Part shown: piece by piece, positions 37,411-46,600 of the stretch
How positions within the stretch are numbered: position 1 is the stretch's first letter
Layout: every line of letters starts with the position of its first letter
From: Pedobacter boryungensis
Lineage (GTDB): Bacteria > Bacteroidota > Bacteroidia > Sphingobacteriales > Sphingobacteriaceae
Length of the DNA: 64,000 nt
Assembly (NCBI RefSeq): GCF_013204825.1
Contig: NZ_JABMKV010000005.1
Span: 82,456-146,455 of the forward strand
Direction of reading: 5' to 3'
Made by a program: the position numbers and the translations under genes
Notes under the pieces: generated by a model
What the model was told of the DNA's origin: nothing
What the model saw: only the letters and a program-made list of their open reading frames with translations
Databases searched by the model: none

Positions 37411-38063
37411 TACTGTTTATTTTTAAAAGAATGTTCTCTTTTATGAAATTCACCATCGTTCCCATATTCCAAATAGCAAATGCTTTTATCAGTAAGTTTT
37501 TCAAATACTTTACCATTATTAAAAAGCCTTTCAGGGTCGAAACTCAGAGTTTCATGAACCTGGAAGCTCAAAATTTCTTGGTAAACATTATCGTCAAATT
37601 TTAAAATATGATAGGTATTCAATTGAGAATCATCAAGCCAGTTTATCATATAACCAATTTCATCCACACCATCATCATTAATATCTCCGCAGTTTTCTAG
37701 TAAAGTTAACCCAGCTTGAAACGGAGAATTGCTAAGAGCATAGTACTTTCTTTTCCCTAAACTGGAGTAAAGTCGAGTAGAGGGGTTAGATAATCGAATA
37801 AGACGAAGATTATTGGCTTTGTTGTTTAAATCCTGAACTTTAAAAGTTTCTTTGCCTGTTTTTAAACTGATGTATGATTCGGAAATAGTTTCTTCTTCCT
37901 GTCCGTTAAAATATCCCGAAATTTTTAAACGCTTTCCTTGTAATTTATTCGTCGAAATCTTTTGCAGATGTATAGCATGCATTTTCTGATTAGGAAAGCA
38001 AAAATAGAATAAGCCTAGGCTAATCCATAAAAAGAAAGTTGTGAATAGAAAAAAAGATTTCAT
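37410..38063 (-). CDS. Membrane-anchored or secreted hypothetical protein
   Basis: A 217-residue protein. The N-terminus MKSFFLFTTFFLWISLGLFY is a hydrophobic signal or anchor. Residues near 125 read ENCGDINDDGVDEIGYMINW, an FG-GAP-like DxNxDG loop reminiscent of the one in 31715-32383. The rest is beta-rich. It is first in a two-gene unit with the 37006-37410 protein. Function unknown. Confidence 0.65.
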   Translation of the reverse strand: MKSFFLFTTFFLWISLGLFYFCFPNQKMHAIHLQKISTNKLQGKRLKISGYFNGQEEETISESYISLKTGKETFKVQDLNNKANNLRLIRLSNPSTRLYSSLGKRKYYALSNSPFQAGLTLLENCGDINDDGVDEIGYMINWLDDSQLNTYHILKFDDNVYQEILSFQVHETLSFDPERLFNNGKVFEKLTDKSICYLEYGNDGEFHKREHSFKNKQ

Positions 38064-38746
38064 AGATTTTATAAAATACCAGCAATGATACCTAAAATAT
38101 GGAATTGTTTTTTTAGGCGAAAAAGTGATTGGATTAGTAATGGATTAGTTTTTCCAGATAAACATGTAGCAATTTTATCTGGTGATACTTTTTGAATTAT
38201 AGCATATAAGAATGAAATATTGGTTTTTTCATCATGAAGACTGTTTTGTCAAAAACTACTTATTGGTTTAATTTTTTTTATTGCTGTAGATTTTTTAATA
38301 CTTTTTTTTCTAATTACCCTCAAAAAGACGATAAAAAAACAAGTTTCCATCCCCATTTTTTGCTTGTTGATGAGCTCGTTAGAGGTGAAATGGGTTCTTT
38401 TTTTAGGAATTGAACTATTAAACAGTCATTATCCCTTTATTATGTCTTTAACTGGGACTGCCTTGCCAAAGATGTCGTCTAAAATCCCTTTAATTAACCT
38501 TGCTATAAGGCTGTTATTGCCAAATGTATATGGTGTTTTATACTAATCTAAATCGTAATAGGTTATCAAATGTTAATAATTAGATGTTTACACGTATATA
38601 AGTAGGTGAAATATATAGTTTACACCCTGTTTACACCTTGTTTGCACCCTGTTAACTCCTTGTTAAATTTAGATGTATAAACAAATAAACTGCTCCAAAA
38701 GAAGGTTGAATTATTTTTTAAGAAAGATTTCGGATTAAGCTTTTTT
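38064..38746. other. Gap with a degenerate box and an 11-bp tandem repeat
   Basis: AT-rich intergenic sequence. TACCCTCAAAAAGACGAT at 38315-38332 resembles the regulon box, and ATTTTTTG lies at 38355-38362, at the expected distance but with a poor TA. The only open frame beyond it (ATG at 38370, 58 codons to 38546) has no recognisable features. Four 11-bp units lie at 38619-38662. Confidence 0.4.
38619..38662. repeat. Four tandem 11-bp units
   Basis: TTTACACCCTG, TTTACACCTTG, TTTGCACCCTG and TTAACTCCTTG follow one another without gaps. An 11-bp period places each unit on nearly the same face of the helix, as in multi-site protein binding regions. The nearest downstream gene is about 1 kb away. 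Confidence 0.6.
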
Positions 38747-39166
38747 TCAAAGCGTAGCCGAGAACTTAGCGCTTAGCGAAGCTAAATCTTAAGTATAAGT
38801 ATTTGTTTAAAGATTTCTCCATTTCGCTGCGCTCCAGTCGAAATGACGATTTGTTGTTTGTCAGCTTTTTGCAGCGGGGGCATCAAAATTCTAAGCTACC
38901 GTCATTTCGAGCGTAGCCGAGAAATCTTTGAACTTTGCGCTAAAACAACATAGTGATTAGTGAGCTAAATCTTTATTATAAGTGTTCGTTCAAAGGTTTC
39001 TCCATTTCGCTGCGCTCCAGTCGAAATGACGGTTTGTGTTTGCAAAACGTTTCGTTTAAAGGTTTCTCCATTTCGCTTCGCTTTAGTCGAAATGACGTTT
39101 GTAAATGTATTTGTTTAAAGATTTCTCCGTTTCGCTTTGCTCCAGTCGAAAGGACGGTTTGGATTT
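38747..39166. repeat. Cluster of TCGAAATGAC inverted-repeat elements
   Basis: At least four right ends of type TTTCGCTGCGCTCCAGTCG with AAATGACG (about 38820-38850, 39005-39031, 39073-39098, 39128-39154). One complete element lies at 38901-39030, with left end GTCATTTCGAGCGTAGCCGA and right end CTCCAGTCGAAATGAC. A further left end is near 38753-38775. They are non-coding, MITE- or REP-like. A frame at 38953-39168 arises purely from the repeats. Confidence 0.75.
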
Positions 39167-39270
39167 AAGTTGGTGGAGTGATTCGTTTCTATAGCTTTAT
39201 CGTCCTTTCGGGTTAGTAGAAACCATGTGATCAGCAAAGCTAAATTTTTGTGTTGTTAAAGATTATTGGT

Positions 39271-39592
39271 CGTTAAGAGGTTTCTCCGTTTTGCTGCGCT
39301 CCAGTCGAAATGACGTTTGTGTTTGCAAAAGGTGTTCGTTTAAAGGTTTCTCCGTTTTGCTGCGCTCCAGTCGAAATGACGGTTTGTGTTTGCAAAAGGT
39401 GTTCGTTTAAAGGTTTCTCCGTTTTGCTGCGCTCCAGTCGAAATGACGGTTTGTGTTTGCAAAAGGTGTTCGTTTAAAGGTTTCTCCGTTTTGCTGCGCT
39501 CCAGTCGAAATGACGGTTTGTGTTTGCAAAAGGTGTTCGTTTAAAGGTTTCTCCGTTTCGCTGCGCTACAGTCGAAATGACGGTTTGGGTTT
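39271..39592 (+). repeat. 67-bp tandem array, about five units
   Basis: Each unit reads GTTTCTCCGTTTTGCTGCGC, then TCCAGTCGAAATGACGG, then TTTGTGTTTGCAAAAGGTG and TTCGTTTAAAG. The position of the CCAGTCG core steps 39301, 39367, 39434, 39501, 39568, giving a 67-bp period (66 once, from a one-base deletion). The last unit has diverged (CTACAG). It is an amplified end of the TCGAAATGAC element family, ending just before the box promoter of the lipoprotein gene. Confidence 0.85.
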
Positions 39593-39601
39593 AAATCTTA
39601 T

Positions 39602-39648
39602 TACCCCTAAAAGACGATATATAAACCTATATCATAAGCTTATTTTTG
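39602..39648 (+). promoter_or_regulatory. Box promoter for the 39744 lipoprotein gene
   Basis: TACCCCTAAAAGACGATATA spans 39602-39621, with core start at 39605. The -7 element TATTTTTG is at 39641-39648, 36 bases from the core. The leader is about 90 bases. The promoter starts ten bases after the 67-bp array ends. Confidence 0.7.
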
Positions 39649-39743
39649 CCCCATTCAATAAGCTAGGGTAGGTGTAAATCTATCAATATCAGGGTTTTAG
39701 GTGAAACCGTGATCATGCTTCATCACATTTAAAAATACATATC

Positions 39744-40448
39744 ATGAAAAACTATTTTAAAACATCAGCCTTTGTAATTATTTTGGCATTCACTTTTTTT
39801 TCTTGCAAAAAGAAAGACAGTCAACCTAGCACTCCATTAAAATCAGAAATTGCTGTAAAAATTAAATCAGGTAATTTGGTTTCACCAATTGCTTCAGGGA
39901 CAAAAGGTACGGCAAGTATAAGCTGGTCTAACTATAACGTAATTTTAGGAGACGTTTCTTTTTCAGGAACAAAAGATGGTGTTCCTGCATCGCCTTTTAC
40001 TATTCCAAGTAAAGAATTTGAATTTAAAGATGGTTCCAAAGCTGATCTTTTAGGAACGCTATTAATTCCAGAAGGAAGTTATTCAAAATCACAGTATACA
40101 TTAAACTTTAAAGCAAGGACAGGAAATGCACTTGAAATCTCAGGTGTATATACTGATGTTAATGGAATTGCATATACTATTAAATTTGTTTGTAAACAGG
40201 AGGTTGCTTCAATTGCGGTTGGTGAAGATAAAATTATCAAACCAACGCAAAACTATTTAGTTGATATCATCATGGATTGGGACAAGTTGAGTGCTAACAT
40301 CACAACATCTGATTTAGCAAATGTAACTTACATCTCTAAAAATTCAATACTGATTGATGAAACCAATAACCCAGATTTATACGCAAAGTTTAAAAATAAC
40401 CTTTCTACTATTGCACATTTTACTTATAACCAAAGTAAAGATTTTTAG
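39744..40448 (+). CDS. Lipoprotein of unknown function
   Basis: A 234-residue protein with a lipobox FFSC (C21) followed by KKKDSQPS, typical of surface- or outer-membrane lipoproteins in this phylum. The mature part is beta-rich: SEIAVKIKSGNLVSP, GTASISWSNYNVILGDVSFS, then IPSKEFEFKDGSKADLLGTL and KARTGNALEISGVYTDVNGI. This pattern resembles the Ig-like lipoproteins found next to surface adhesin operons, but I cannot name a family. A strong terminator follows, so it is a single-gene unit. It has a box promoter like the adjacent fibre operon. Confidence 0.75.
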   Translation: MKNYFKTSAFVIILAFTFFSCKKKDSQPSTPLKSEIAVKIKSGNLVSPIASGTKGTASISWSNYNVILGDVSFSGTKDGVPASPFTIPSKEFEFKDGSKADLLGTLLIPEGSYSKSQYTLNFKARTGNALEISGVYTDVNGIAYTIKFVCKQEVASIAVGEDKIIKPTQNYLVDIIMDWDKLSANITTSDLANVTYISKNSILIDETNNPDLYAKFKNNLSTIAHFTYNQSKDF

Positions 40449-40466
40449 TTAAAATTTTGAAATTGG

Positions 40467-40500
40467 AAAAAGCACAGCTCATGTAGCTGTGCTTTTTTTT
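40467..40500 (+). terminator. Intrinsic terminator
   Basis: A perfect 9-bp stem AGCACAGCT / AGCTGTGCT (40471-40479 and 40485-40493) with loop CATGT and an eight-base T-run after it. It closes the 39744 lipoprotein transcript. Confidence 0.9.
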
Positions 40501-40675
40501 GCTATTTAAAGGGCTGAATATTTGTGAATTATAAGTGTATTTCTTTACTAGTTTTTTAGCAATGAGTTGGTGAAAAAAAAATATCTTTTTTAAAAAATAG
40601 AATTCATGGTTTTGCCATAATACGTGTATTTCTACCCCTTTCTAGTCTTTTTAAGGACTAAACAGTAGCTACTTC

Positions 40676-40721
40676 CACCCCAAAAGATGATTGATGCGGC
40701 TTTTCTTAGTCGATAATTTTA
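40676..40721 (+). promoter_or_regulatory. Box promoter of the collagen-like / T9SS operon
   Basis: CACCCCAAAAGATGATTGAT spans 40676-40695 with core start at 40678. The -7 element TAATTTTA (final G replaced by A) is at 40714-40721, 36 bases from the core. A transcript from here would include the small frame at 40767 and then 40911 onward. Confidence 0.7.
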
Positions 40722-40766
40722 TAACAGTTTAAAATAAGTATTAATCCCTTTTCAAACTAATCAAAT

Positions 40767-40898
40767 ATGTTTAATATCTATTCAAAAAAATCTTACGGAT
40801 TCTTTCTTCAAAAGTCTCCTTTGCTCATTCAGAAAAAAACTGCAATGGAAGCTAATACATTGGCTAAAAATGCCTTAAGCCAATCATCACTCATTTAA
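40767..40898 (+). CDS. Possible 43-residue small protein leading the fibre operon
   Basis: An ATG frame of 44 codons including stop, placed about 40 bases below the predicted transcription start and 12 bases before the start of the first collagen-like gene. The product begins MFNIYSKKSYGFFLQKSPLL and ends ANTLAKNALSQSSLI: basic at the N-terminus, no signal peptide. Tight spacing on both sides favours real translation, either as a small protein or as a leader peptide that couples translation of the next gene. No homology judgement is possible at this size. Confidence 0.45.
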   Translation: MFNIYSKKSYGFFLQKSPLLIQKKTAMEANTLAKNALSQSSLI

Positions 40899-40910
40899 AA
40901 ATTTATATCT

Positions 40911-43676
40911 ATGAAAACATATCTTAAGTTAGCGTTATTGTCTTTCGTTTTTGTTGTCATTACAAAAACAACTTTCGGACAAGGGAATGTAGGTATCGGA
41001 ACAAAAACGCCCGACCCAAGTGCATTATTAGATTTAACTTCTAATAATTCGGGATTACTTATTCCTAGAATGAATACCAATGAACGTTTGGCCATTCTTA
41101 ATCCAGCTAATGGATTAATGGTATATGATACCGATTTGGGCTGCGTTTATTTCTACGAAGCGGGTCAGAAACAAAAATGGAATTCAATTTGCCAGATCTC
41201 TGGAAGTGGAATTTTAACAGGGAACACACCGCCAACGGCTACTTTACCAGTTAATCCTTCTCCAGGAAGTTGGTATATAGATTTAGTGACTAAAATACTT
41301 TATGGTCCCTATAATTCGACTACAGGCTGGCCAATGCCAGGTATTCCATTGGCTTCAGGTGCTCAAGGCCCAGCAGGACCGGCGGGTCCAGCGGGAGTTC
41401 AAGGTCCGGTAGGTCCTATAGGAGCAAAAGGTGCAGATGGAAATGGTATTCAGACCACAACCGCTAACCCAAATGGTACAATAACTTACACCTATACAGA
41501 CGGTACAACATTTACCACTCCAAACTTAAAAGGTCCAAAAGGTGATGTAGGAGCTACGGGTGCAACTGGTGCTCAAGGCCCGATAGGACTAACTGGCCCA
41601 GCGGGCCCAGTGGGTGCAACAGGTTTAACTGGTCCCGTAGGTCCAGCGGGTGCTCAAGGCCCAGCAGGTCCTACAGGAGCAAAAGGTGCAGATGGAAATG
41701 GTATTCAAACGACAACAGCTAACCCCAATGGTACAATAACTTATACGTATACAGATGGTACAACATTTACAACGCCAAACTTACAGGGTGCTACAGGTGC
41801 AGTTGGTCCTGCCGGTCCAGTCGGAGCAACAGGTCCAGTAGGTCCGGCCGGTGTTCAGGGTCCAATTGGTGCACCAGGTCCAGCGGGTGCTCAAGGCCCA
41901 GCAGGTCCTACAGGAGCAAAAGGTGCAGATGGAAATGGTATTCAAACGACAACCGCTAACCCCAATGGTACAATAACTTATACGTATACAGATGGTACAA
42001 CATTTACAACTCCAAACTTACAAGGTGCTACAGGTGCAGTTGGTCCTGCCGGTCCAATAGGTTTAACAGGTCCTGCTGGTGCAGTAGGTCCGATAGGTCC
42101 ACAAGGCCCAGCCGGTGCAAATGGAGCTGATGGTTTACCTGGTGCGGTTGGTCCTGCTGGAGCAATAGGTCCACAAGGTCCCGCTGGCCCTATGGGTGCA
42201 ACTGGTGCTACAGGCGCAATTGGTCCTGCCGGTCCAATAGGTTTAACGGGTCCTGCAGGTCCGATAGGTCCACAAGGCCCAGCCGGTGCAAATGGAGCTG
42301 ATGGTTTACCTGGTGCGGTAGGTCCTGCTGGAGCAATAGGTCCACAAGGTCCCGCTGGCCCTACGGGTGCAACTGGTGCTACAGGCGCAGTTGGTCCTGC
42401 CGGTCCAATAGGTTTAACGGGTCCTGCAGGTCCGATAGGTCCACAAGGCCCAGCCGGTGCAAATGGAGCTGATGGTTTACCTGGTGCGGTTGGTCCTGCT
42501 GGAGCAATAGGTCCACAAGGTCCCGCTGGCCCTACGGGTGCAACTGGTGCTACAGGCGCAGTTGGTCCTGCTGGTCCAATAGGTTTAACAGGTCCTGCTG
42601 GTGCAGTGGGTCCGATAGGTCCACAAGGCCCAGCCGGTGCAAATGGAGCTGATGGTTTACCTGGTGCGGTAGGTCCGCAAGGTCCCGCTGGTCCTACGGG
42701 TGCAACTGGTGCAGTTGGTCCTGTTGGTCCAATAGGTTTAACAGGTCCTGCTGGTGCAGTAGGTCCGATAGGTCCACAAGGCCCAGCTGGTGCAAATGGA
42801 GCTGATGGTTTACCTGGTGCGGTAGGTCCGCAAGGTCCCGCTGGTCCTATGGGTGCAACTGGTGCAGTTGGTCCTGCTGGTCCAATAGGTTTAACAGGTC
42901 CTGCTGGTGCAGTGGGTCCGATAGGTCCACAAGGCCCAGCCGGTGCAAATGGTGCTGATGGTTTACCTGGTGCGGTAGGTCCGCAAGGTCCCGCTGGTCC
43001 TACGGGTGCAACTGGTGCAGTTGGCCCTGCCGGTCCAATTGGTCCCCAAGGTCCCGCTGGTGCTGATGGTTCACTGACCGGTCCAGCTGGAGGAGATTTA
43101 TCAGGAACTTACCCTAATCCAACGGTAGCAAAAATTCAAGGGGTGGGTGTAAGTACTACACCGCCTATAGCAAATCAGGTATTAACTTATAATGGAACAA
43201 ATTGGGTGCCTGCTACTCCTGCAGCTGGTGGTACCACAAATATATATAACACTGATGGCGCTTTAACAGGTGCTAGAACGGTAGCAATGTCGGGTAATAA
43301 TTTAAGTTTCACGGGAACTGGAAATGTAGGTATTGGCACCGCCCCAACAAAAAAATTAGATGTTGATGGGGATGTCCTATTTAGAAAAGCACAATATGTG
43401 AATACACGAACAGACCCTTCTCCAGCTTTAACTATACTACCAGATGATTACCATATTTTGTGTACAAACGTAGGTACAGTAAATATTACCATGCCTGATC
43501 CGACCCTTTTTAAGGGAAGAATTTTAATCATAAGTATGGCATTTAATTCGACTGGACAATATGTATTAGTTGGCGGAGTAAATCCTATCAAAAATAATCC
43601 TCAGAGTATTGCGGCTAAAACTTCGGCAATGCTCATATGCGATGGATTGAACTGGTATAACATTTCTGGATTTTAA
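40911..43676 (+). CDS. Collagen-like surface protein 1
   Basis: A 921-residue secreted protein. Signal peptide ends TTFGQ (about 24), followed by [20 protein letters not shown], a motif common at the start of Bacteroidota tail-fibre-like proteins, and a small globular domain to about 130. Residues about 145-725 are Gly-X-Y repeats rich in [13 protein letters not shown] and [13 protein letters not shown], typical collagen triple-helix sequence without proline hydroxylation. They are broken three times by a non-collagen insert containing [20 protein letters not shown]. The C-terminal 190 residues ([17 protein letters not shown] onward) form a globular domain with a second [17 protein letters not shown]; it may be the trimerisation head. 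No T9SS sorting domain is present. It is the first long gene of the operon. Confidence 0.9.
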   Translation: MKTYLKLALLSFVFVVITKTTFGQGNVGIGTKTPDPSALLDLTSNNSGLLIPRMNTNERLAILNPANGLMVYDTDLGCVYFYEAGQKQKWNSICQISGSGILTGNTPPTATLPVNPSPGSWYIDLVTKILYGPYNSTTGWPMPGIPLASGAQGPAGPAGPAGVQGPVGPIGAKGADGNGIQTTTANPNGTITYTYTDGTTFTTPNLKGPKGDVGATGATGAQGPIGLTGPAGPVGATGLTGPVGPAGAQGPAGPTGAKGADGNGIQTTTANPNGTITYTYTDGTTFTTPNLQGATGAVGPAGPVGATGPVGPAGVQGPIGAPGPAGAQGPAGPTGAKGADGNGIQTTTANPNGTITYTYTDGTTFTTPNLQGATGAVGPAGPIGLTGPAGAVGPIGPQGPAGANGADGLPGAVGPAGAIGPQGPAGPMGATGATGAIGPAGPIGLTGPAGPIGPQGPAGANGADGLPGAVGPAGAIGPQGPAGPTGATGATGAVGPAGPIGLTGPAGPIGPQGPAGANGADGLPGAVGPAGAIGPQGPAGPTGATGATGAVGPAGPIGLTGPAGAVGPIGPQGPAGANGADGLPGAVGPQGPAGPTGATGAVGPVGPIGLTGPAGAVGPIGPQGPAGANGADGLPGAVGPQGPAGPMGATGAVGPAGPIGLTGPAGAVGPIGPQGPAGANGADGLPGAVGPQGPAGPTGATGAVGPAGPIGPQGPAGADGSLTGPAGGDLSGTYPNPTVAKIQGVGVSTTPPIANQVLTYNGTNWVPATPAAGGTTNIYNTDGALTGARTVAMSGNNLSFTGTGNVGIGTAPTKKLDVDGDVLFRKAQYVNTRTDPSPALTILPDDYHILCTNVGTVNITMPDPTLFKGRILIISMAFNSTGQYVLVGGVNPIKNNPQSIAAKTSAMLICDGLNWYNISGF

Positions 43677-43678
43677 AA

Positions 43679-46600
43679 ATGATGAATAAGAATTATAAAA
43701 TATTTGGATTAACTGTAGCGTGTGTCTTTGGGTTAAATCAAATTACAAAGGCTCAGGTTAGGGCAAATTTTAATCTTGGAAATGACGAGGCGATATCAAG
43801 CTCTGCATTCTTTGATGCTTCAAGTTCTGCCTTTTGGAATACGAGTGAAAATGAAGGAAAAGGACTTGTATTTCCCAGAACAGATCTTACCTTGCTTAAA
43901 TCGCTTGTAATTACAGGGCCTAATATTCCTAGCAATTACCCTACTTTTTTAGATGGGATGTTGGTTTACAATACGGCTACTGGTACTGCTGCTTTGGGGG
44001 GCGGGACTGTAACACCTGGTTTTTATTATTATAGCAATCAAACCCAAGATATCAATGGAGGAGTTTGGACTCCACTTAAAGGAGCAGGTGGTGCTAATGG
44101 CGGTAAATTTATTGTTAGCACCCAAGATAATCTTGATGGCACTTTTACTTTCAATTATAGTGATGGAACAACCTTCACAACAGGAAATTTAAAGGGTGCA
44201 AAAGGTGATAAAGGTGACAGCGGATATACTTATCAGGCTATCCCTGGAACTACAGGTCAACCTGGCCTCCCTGGTTCTGGTACACCAGGAGCACCCGGTG
44301 CGGGAGTTACCATTGTAACCAATGATAGTGGTACTTGGGTTTTTAATCCAACCAACAATACCTGGACAAATATTAATGGTGCAGCAGGAGCAAAAGGAGA
44401 TAAAGGTGATAAGGGAGATACAGGATTTTCAATTCAAGGACTTCCAGGAACTACAGGTCAACCTGGCCTTCCTGGATCTGGAACCCCTGGGGCACCTGGA
44501 GCGGGAGTTACCATTGTAACTAACGATACTGGTACTTGGGTTTTTAATCCAACAAATAATACATGGACAAATATTAATGGAGCGGCTGGAGCGGCAGGTG
44601 TAGCAGGAGCAAAAGGCGATAAGGGAGATAAAGGAGACAGTGGCTATACCTATCAGGCTTTGCCTGGAACTAGTGGTCAACCTGGTATTCCTGGATCTGG
44701 AACCCCTGGAGCCCCTGGCGCTGGTGTGACTATTGTAACCAATGATAGTGGTACCTGGGTTTTTAATCCAACCAACAATACTTGGACGAATATTAATGGA
44801 GCGGCAGGTGTAGCAGGAGCAAAAGGCGATAAGGGAGATAAAGGAGACAAAGGTGATACTGGATTTTCAATTCAAGGACTTCCAGGAACTACAGGTCAAC
44901 CTGGTCTTCCTGGATCTGGAACCCCTGGAGCCCCTGGCGCTGGTGTGACTATTGTAACCAATGATAGTGGTACCTGGGTTTTTAATCCAACCAACAATAC
45001 ATGGACAAATATTAATGGTGCAGCAGGAGCGGCAGGTGTAGCAGGAGCAAAAGGCGATAAGGGAGATAAAGGAGACAGTGGCTATACCTATCAGGCTTTG
45101 CCTGGAACTAGTGGTCAACCTGGTCTTCCTGGATCTGGAACCCCTGGAGCCCCTGGCGCTGGTGTGACTATTGTAACCAATGATAGTGGTACTTGGGTTT
45201 TTAATCCAACTAACAATACATGGACAAATATTAATGGTGCAGCGGGAGCAAAAGGCGACAAGGGCGATAAAGGAGACAGTGGCTATACCTATCAGGCGTT
45301 ACCAGGAACAACTGGACAACCTGGTATTCCTGGTTCTGGTACACCTGGAGCCCCTGGAGCTGGTGTGACTATTGTAACTAATGATAGTGGTACTTGGGTT
45401 TTTAATCCAACGAACAATACCTGGACAAATATTAATGGAGCGGCAGGTGCAGCAGGAGCAAAGGGTGATAAAGGAGATAAAGGAGACAAAGGCGATACTG
45501 GATTTTCAATTCAAGGACTTCCAGGAACTACAGGTCAACCGGGTCTTCCTGGATCTGGGACACCGGGGGCACCTGGTGCTGGAGTTACCATCGTAACCAA
45601 CGACAGCGGTACCTGGGTATTCAATCCTATCGACAACAGCTGGACAAATATTAATGGTGCAGCTGGAGCAAAGGGAGCAGATGGAAATGGAATTTCTTCT
45701 ACAACTGATTTAGGAAACGGGCAGATCAGGTTTAGTTATACAGATGGAACTAATTTTGTAACCTCAGATCTAAGAGGTGCAAAAGGTGATAAAGGCGACA
45801 GCGGATATACTTATCAGGCTATCCCTGGAACTACAGGTCAGCCTGGTATTCCTGGTTCTGGTACACCTGGAGCCCCTGGAGCGGGTGTGACTATTGTCAC
45901 CAATGATAGTGGTACTTGGGTATTCAATCCAACTACTAATACCTGGACAAATATTAATGGAGCGGCAGGTGCAGCAGGAGCAAAGGGTGATAAAGGAGAT
46001 AAAGGAGACAAAGGCGATACTGGATTTTCAATTCAAGGACTTCCAGGAACTACAGGTCAACCTGGCCTTCCTGGATCTGGAACCCCTGGGGCACCTGGAG
46101 CGGGAGTTACCATTGTAACTAACGATACTGGTACTTGGGTTTTTAATCCAACAAATAATACATGGACAAATATTAATGGAGCGGCTGGAGCGGCAGGTGT
46201 AGCAGGAGCAAAAGGCGATAAGGGAGATAAAGGAGACAGTGGCTATACCTATCAGGCTTTGCCTGGAACTAGTGGTCAACCTGGTATTCCTGGATCTGGA
46301 ACCCCTGGAGCCCCAGGAGCAGGCGTTACGATTGTAACCAACGACAGCGGTACCTGGGTTTTCAATCCCATCGACAACAGCTGGACAAACATAAACGGAG
46401 CGGCTGGTGCAAAAGGCGACAAGGGTGACAAGGGAGATACTGGCTTTTCAATTCAAGGCTTACCAGGCACGACAGGTACACCTGGCATTCCTGGCTCTGG
46501 AACCCCTGGAGCCCCAGGAGCAGGCGTTACGATTGTAACCAACGACAGTGGTACCTGGGTATTCAATCCAACAACCAATACGTGGACAAACATAAACGGA

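Noticed and set aside
38953..39168. 71-codon plus-strand frame with repeated SFKGFSISLR segments
   Set aside because: It reads through consecutive TCGAAATGAC repeat ends; the protein repeats only reflect the DNA repeats. No start context or conservation. Also true of 39453-39671.
39271..39592. Could the 67-bp array be a CRISPR?
   Set aside because: Whole units including the would-be spacers are identical, so there are no variable spacers; no cas genes are nearby.
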